NCBI RefSeq assembly: GCF_037102585.1
Contig: NW_027043820.1
Location: 1,460,501 to 1,524,500, forward strand
Direction of reading: 5' to 3'
DNA from: Saccharomycopsis crataegensis
Taxonomy: Eukaryota; Ascomycota; Saccharomycetes; Ascoideales; Saccharomycopsidaceae
Length of the DNA: 64,000 nt
This document shows positions 60,122-64,000 of the stretch, piece by piece (position 1 is the first letter of the stretch; each line of letters starts with the position of its first letter). Position numbers and translations under genes: made by a program. The notes under the pieces were generated by a model. It worked only from the letters and a program-made list of their open reading frames with translations. It ran no database searches and had not been told where the DNA came from.

Positions 60122-63007
60122 TCAGTTTTTTGGATTTTGTTGTTTAGCTTCTTTGGGATCATTATCCCATCCGTTGATTTCCACTCCTTTCAACACAATT
60201 TGACTAAAGAACTCCAAAAGGATAATGAACAAACTTGCCAAAATTGCAATACAATAATTGGAGATCGTCATACCAATGTCCAACCAACTACCTTCAGTCT
60301 TCACCAAAAAGAAAAAGTTCAAAGACAATAAATCACTAATACTAATGATCAATGTGGAAATGGTAAAAGTCTTGATATCTAAACAAACATTCAATATACC
60401 AAGCCCAGCAGAGAGCAACACGTATGGAACAATCAATTTGATCATCAATAAAGCGCCCATTGAGAAAGGATCAAACACAGGAATTAGTCTATAAACACTT
60501 TCAAGGGAAAATGAGGAAATGGATGCAATATTACCGGTACCAAAGAAGGCAATTTGCGCCAAGAAGAAACCAATCACTGAGATTCTTAAAATTTGAAGCC
60601 AATTTTCACCATTGCTAGCCTTATCCTTCTTTGCAAGTGATAGTTCATTGTTCTTCTTGTAATTGGTCTCGATTTCAATCCATTGTAAAATGAGAACCGA
60701 ATAACCAACATAGAACAATAGCTCGAAAGAAATTGTCAAAATCAAGAAAAGTGGGGCAAAAGTGAGGAAAATGATCAATAATCTCAATTTGAGATCCTTG
60801 TTTGGTTTGTAAGAATGTAAGAGTGGCATAAAGAACAAAGAAATAACAACAACCAACCATCCCAACACTTGGGAAAACAATGGTAAACCGGTTCTTGCCT
60901 GCAAGGATCTGATAGAAATATTTGTGGCAATGAATGAACCAATAATTAAAAGGATCTGACCCCCTAATAATGATTTAGTGTATGAATGCAATTCGTTTTT
61001 GGTACCCAAGTTCATTTTATTGATCTTATAAAAGCCAACAACACAAACAATAATCAATAACACAGCAGCAGCATTTATTTCCAATAGGCTTTCAGTTTTG
61101 ATGGCATCAGACCATGTGAAACCAGTCATGTATAAACAATTAATGGCGAACAGGAGAGATTGCAAGAACGAGCTGCCACCAATGGCAAAAGGATAAATAG
61201 ATAAAACAACAAACAACAAGGAGAAGATCTTTCTATTGAAAAACCCGTAAGTAATACACTCAAAGATTCCCACAATAGACACAAAGTACAAACCTCTTTT
61301 GACAATACTTGTGTTCGCAAAAAAATGTTGAACCCCATCAACCAAAATTCTTCTTTTGGAAAAGAGTTGTTGCCAGAAAAATACTGGGAAAGAGCCATAA
61401 ATATAATACATTACCGGTGATTTTTGAATATAGAACAAAGTATTAAGACCTGTACCAGCTGCATAAAATAAGATTAAAGCGGAGTATGAAGATTTTATAT
61501 CGCCATGGTCCGAATTTTCACTGTAGTGTAATACATACAAGTTAAGGAACACCATGAATGAGTAAAGAATCCACCCAAGGAAACCTAATGTGACAACTGA
61601 TCTCAATAACTGCCAATTATAGGTTTGCAAGTAGGTCAAACCTTCAAGACTCATCGTCATCAATTCTTCAGCAATCTTGATACCTTGCAACTCGAAATCC
61701 AAGCTCAGGTTTTCGTCTTCAGTATTAGCAATCTTTTCTATCAATTCTTCAATTTCTTGTTGATATTTTTTGATTGGCTTTTCTTGAAAATGCTTAAAAT
61801 GTTTAAAATTGAATTGAGAATTACTGACTTCAAATTCTTTTACCAAATATTGTTCAACAAAGCCCAAAGCATTATTATATAACGCTTTCAATTTTGTAAG
61901 ATTATCAGTGTCGATATAATCCAAAGGTAACTTACCAACAGAGTTCGAAGCATAATTGATACCGACCAAGTATGACATAAGAGAGGCAATATCTGCTTGT
62001 TTGACATCATTTCTTTTGACGTGATCCAAGTCCCAATCGGCAGTATCACTAATTCCAGTAGACTCCTCGACTTCGACAAACTTTGGCAAATTATAATCAA
62101 TAATTGGTTTATTCACACCTTTGCCAAAAGCAATTAAAGGAGTTCTAGTGTTATTAGGATGGCCATCACCATGGGATCCTAAGGCTGACATACCATGATC
62201 GGCGGTGAAAATAAAAGCGGTTTCTTTATCACCAAAGAATTCTTCAACTTTTGGAACCAATTCGCTAACCTTTTTATCGATATATTCAACGTTGTCATAA
62301 TATTCCTTGGAATAAGGTCTGTAACTATGGCCAGCAGTGTCACAACCCAATAAATGCAAAAAGAAAATCACTTGGTCCTGACGGATTTCTTGGTTTAATG
62401 TTTCATTAATGGTGGAATTGTAGAAAAGTTCGTCTAAGTGTTTGAAAACAAAAGCATCTAATTCGATTGATGATTTGGTGAAATCTTCGAATTCGTGCCC
62501 ATACATCCAAGTATCTATTCTGTTGGAATCAGAGGCCCCTTGGGCAAACATTGGCAAGATATCTGGTGACCCGAAAGAGTAGGTATGGGACGACTGGTTT
62601 AAAACCGAGTCAAAGTCCACTGGGTTTTCCTTCCATCCCTTGGTAACAGCACTAACATCCTCGTAAAACCCAGCGATCATGGCCACATGGCCCGGTCTTG
62701 ATTCAGTAGGCATTCTGGTATGAGAAACCCCATAAGTCCCATTATTCAAAACGATAGACCGAAGATAAGGGGCCAAGAATCGTGGTTCCTCGGTGCTATT
62801 ATATGCGATTTTGGCGAAGGTGGTGTCAGCTCTTAACCCATCCCCAACAATCAAGAACAATCTTTTGGCAGGGGGCTTGGCAATGCTTTTATATTGACCC
62901 ATCCCATGAACCAAGGGCGAGACAAAGTAAATGTCAAAGATGGACCATAAGTAGGTGAGATGGAAGGCAATACCCACCACAATTAACACCAATCTACCAG
63001 CTTTCAT
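60122..63007 (-). CDS. MCD4: Mcd4, GPI ethanolamine-phosphate transferase 1 (PIG-N)
   Basis: The 961-residue ER protein adds ethanolamine phosphate to the first mannose of GPI precursors. It aligns with Saccharomyces Mcd4 (919 aa) throughout. One N-terminal membrane anchor (about 5-25) is followed by a lumenal alkaline-phosphatase-like domain with LFLIVGDGLRADTTF, SHTRMPTESRPGHVAMIAGF, LHLLGCDTAGHSYRP and FTADHGMSALGSHGDGH, which contain the metal-binding Asp, Thr and His residues, then about a dozen C-terminal membrane helices. The first in-frame ATG is at 63007 (MKAGRLVLIV). It diverges from SFH5. Its product class is what the GPI peptide gene at 26337 needs for anchoring. Confidence 0.96.
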   Translation of the reverse strand: MKAGRLVLIVVGIAFHLTYLWSIFDIYFVSPLVHGMGQYKSIAKPPAKRLFLIVGDGLRADTTFAKIAYNSTEEPRFLAPYLRSIVLNNGTYGVSHTRMPTESRPGHVAMIAGFYEDVSAVTKGWKENPVDFDSVLNQSSHTYSFGSPDILPMFAQGASDSNRIDTWMYGHEFEDFTKSSIELDAFVFKHLDELFYNSTINETLNQEIRQDQVIFFLHLLGCDTAGHSYRPYSKEYYDNVEYIDKKVSELVPKVEEFFGDKETAFIFTADHGMSALGSHGDGHPNNTRTPLIAFGKGVNKPIIDYNLPKFVEVEESTGISDTADWDLDHVKRNDVKQADIASLMSYLVGINYASNSVGKLPLDYIDTDNLTKLKALYNNALGFVEQYLVKEFEVSNSQFNFKHFKHFQEKPIKKYQQEIEELIEKIANTEDENLSLDFELQGIKIAEELMTMSLEGLTYLQTYNWQLLRSVVTLGFLGWILYSFMVFLNLYVLHYSENSDHGDIKSSYSALILFYAAGTGLNTLFYIQKSPVMYYIYGSFPVFFWQQLFSKRRILVDGVQHFFANTSIVKRGLYFVSIVGIFECITYGFFNRKIFSLLFVVLSIYPFAIGGSSFLQSLLFAINCLYMTGFTWSDAIKTESLLEINAAAVLLIIVCVVGFYKINKMNLGTKNELHSYTKSLLGGQILLIIGSFIATNISIRSLQARTGLPLFSQVLGWLVVVISLFFMPLLHSYKPNKDLKLRLLIIFLTFAPLFLILTISFELLFYVGYSVLILQWIEIETNYKKNNELSLAKKDKASNGENWLQILRISVIGFFLAQIAFFGTGNIASISSFSLESVYRLIPVFDPFSMGALLMIKLIVPYVLLSAGLGILNVCLDIKTFTISTLIISISDLLSLNFFFLVKTEGSWLDIGMTISNYCIAILASLFIILLEFFSQIVLKGVEINGWDNDPKEAKQQNPKN

Positions 63008-63075
63008 AACGTACAACCTAGGGAGAGACACTCTGCTCGATCAATAAGCGCTGCATTTTTGTTTTTTATTTTCAT
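63004..63075 (-). other. uORF overlapping the MCD4 start codon
   Basis: On the minus strand an ATG at 63075 opens 23 codons and stops in TGA (63006-63004), sharing the ATGA overlap with the MCD4 start (63007-63005). A second shorter uORF begins within it. The region is presumably leader, but the transcription start is not known. Confidence 0.45.
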
Positions 63076-63255
63076 TTTATTTTTTTTATTTTTTTTTTTT
63101 TTTTTGGCGGATGAAAAATCGTGTCTTTACCAGAGCACTGGATCCACGGACGCTAATAGACATGGATTAAAAAAAAGCACCCCGTGTATTCTCACTTTAG
63201 GATTGTTGAAATAGCCATTGCAAAAAAGAGAAAAGAGCGAGAGAGAGAGAGAGAA
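63008..63255. promoter_or_regulatory. Divergent MCD4/SFH5 promoter
   Basis: The 248-bp spacer has long T-runs (63076-63105), which are poly(dA) on the MCD4 strand, and a (GA)n tract (about 63232-63254) touching the SFH5 ATG. No TATA box is clear. Confidence 0.45.
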
Positions 63256-64000
63256 ATGTCTGATTATCCGGAAACAGTGATCCTCCCCACCGAGCAATCG
63301 AAAAAGACTTTTGAGCAGTTCTTGACCAAAATTCCTGACATCATCAAAGATGCCGATTATGATGAATTATACGGATACCAGTTAAATCCCGAAGGCAAGA
63401 GTTACAACGCGCCAGTGGCCCAAGCTTTGTTATTCAAGTATTTTAAGGCGAATGATTATAAGTTGACAGAATCTATTGCCCAATTGACAGCGAGCTTGAA
63501 GTGGAGAAAAGAATTCAAACCATTGAAAGCTGCCTATTACGAAACACACGATGAAAAGTACAAAAATATCGGATATTTGACCTACAAGGATGAAAGCCCA
63601 GCCAACCTCAAGGTGATCACTTGGAACTTGTATGGTTTGACTTCTCCAGATGTCAAGAATGCCAAAGATTACTTTAAAGACCTCGACGGGTTCGTGAGAT
63701 GGAGAATTGGATTGATGGAACAGGCGATTGGGTTGTTGGATTTCACCAATAAGGAAAACAACTATGTTGCTCAAATCCACGATTATTCTGGGGTCAGCTT
63801 CTTGTCTTCAGACAGTTCTGTTAAGAAAATTGGGAAAAAGGTGGTTCAACTTTTCCAAGCCCATTATCCTGAGTTTCTCTCCGCCAAATATTTCCTCAAT
63901 TTTCCATTTGTCTTGGCTTGGATATACAACTTTATTGTGAAGAACTGGTTCATTTCTGCAGAAACCGTAAAGAAGTTCCATATCTTACACAGCGGCAAAG
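63256..64000 (+). CDS. SFH5: Sfh5, Sec14-like phosphatidylinositol transfer protein (partial)
   Basis: The window holds 248 codons from the start ATG at 63256 and ends before the stop; the Saccharomyces protein has 294 residues, so the C-terminal sixth or so is missing. The CRAL-TRIO plan is visible: a basic N-terminal helical part (LFKYFKANDYKLTESIAQL) and a lipid-binding domain with YVAQIHDYSGVSFL, FQAHYPEFLSAKYFLNFPFV and FISAETVKKFHIL. Sfh5 moves phosphatidylinositol and, in Saccharomyces, has been shown to bind heme. The GA-rich leader abuts the start. Confidence 0.93.
   Translation, partial: MSDYPETVILPTEQSKKTFEQFLTKIPDIIKDADYDELYGYQLNPEGKSYNAPVAQALLFKYFKANDYKLTESIAQLTASLKWRKEFKPLKAAYYETHDEKYKNIGYLTYKDESPANLKVITWNLYGLTSPDVKNAKDYFKDLDGFVRWRIGLMEQAIGLLDFTNKENNYVAQIHDYSGVSFLSSDSSVKKIGKKVVQLFQAHYPEFLSAKYFLNFPFVLAWIYNFIVKNWFISAETVKKFHILHSGK

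Overview
The window is nuclear DNA of a budding yeast (Saccharomycotina). It holds compact, almost intron-free protein genes with very high similarity to Saccharomyces families, short A/T-rich spacers with poly(dA:dT) tracts, and a few short introns of 71-107 nt near gene 5' ends. CTG codons look like leucine: one lies in the conserved W-L-I-S-R-Q stretch of the mitochondrial leucyl-tRNA synthetase and one at a Leu position shared with animal Sec23. This argues against a CUG-Ser species, but I cannot name the genus. I see no tRNA, rRNA, CRISPR array or recognisable intact mobile element.

Layout. 0-11.5 kb: end of an unknown gene, then MEX67 (mRNA export), DBP8 (ribosome biogenesis helicase), PUP2 (proteasome alpha5), CSN12 (PCI protein), TFB5 (TFIIH) and POL5 (rDNA/ribosome biogenesis). 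11.5-15.1 kb: a 3.7-kb gene-free interval, the largest in the window, ending in the FKS1 promoter. 15.1-24 kb: FKS1 (beta-1,3-glucan synthase) and COG3 (Golgi tethering). 24-27 kb: an accessory patch with a 60-codon ORF, a (GA)31 microsatellite and a divergent pair of secreted proteins, one a tiny GPI-anchored peptide. 27-39 kb: YTA7, ARC35, NAM2, a PRM5-like single-pass membrane protein and TRS23. 39-53.5 kb: SPO14 (phospholipase D), PRO2, COR1, SPP382 and MIA40. 53.5-55.4 kb: a second gene-poor gap with a decayed coding remnant. 55.4-64 kb: SAC1, SEC23, MCD4 and the first 248 codons of SFH5.

By theme, many genes serve the secretory pathway, lipids and the cell wall: SEC23 (COPII), TRS23 (TRAPP), COG3 (COG), MCD4 (GPI anchors), SAC1, SFH5 and SPO14 (phosphoinositide and phosphatidic acid metabolism), FKS1 (wall glucan), ARC35 (cortical actin) and the GPI peptide. 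The rest are core housekeeping genes. Most neighbours do not form functional units; shared divergent promoters (DBP8/PUP2, CSN12/TFB5, ARC35/NAM2, PRO2/COR1, MCD4/SFH5) are the main regulatory link.

I did not find an obviously new multi-gene system. The points most worth a second look are the 3.7-kb gap, the divergent secreted-protein pair, three upstream ORFs that overlap the start codons of NAM2, SPP382 and MCD4, the SEC23 intron placed directly after the ATG, and the decayed segment near 54.5 kb.
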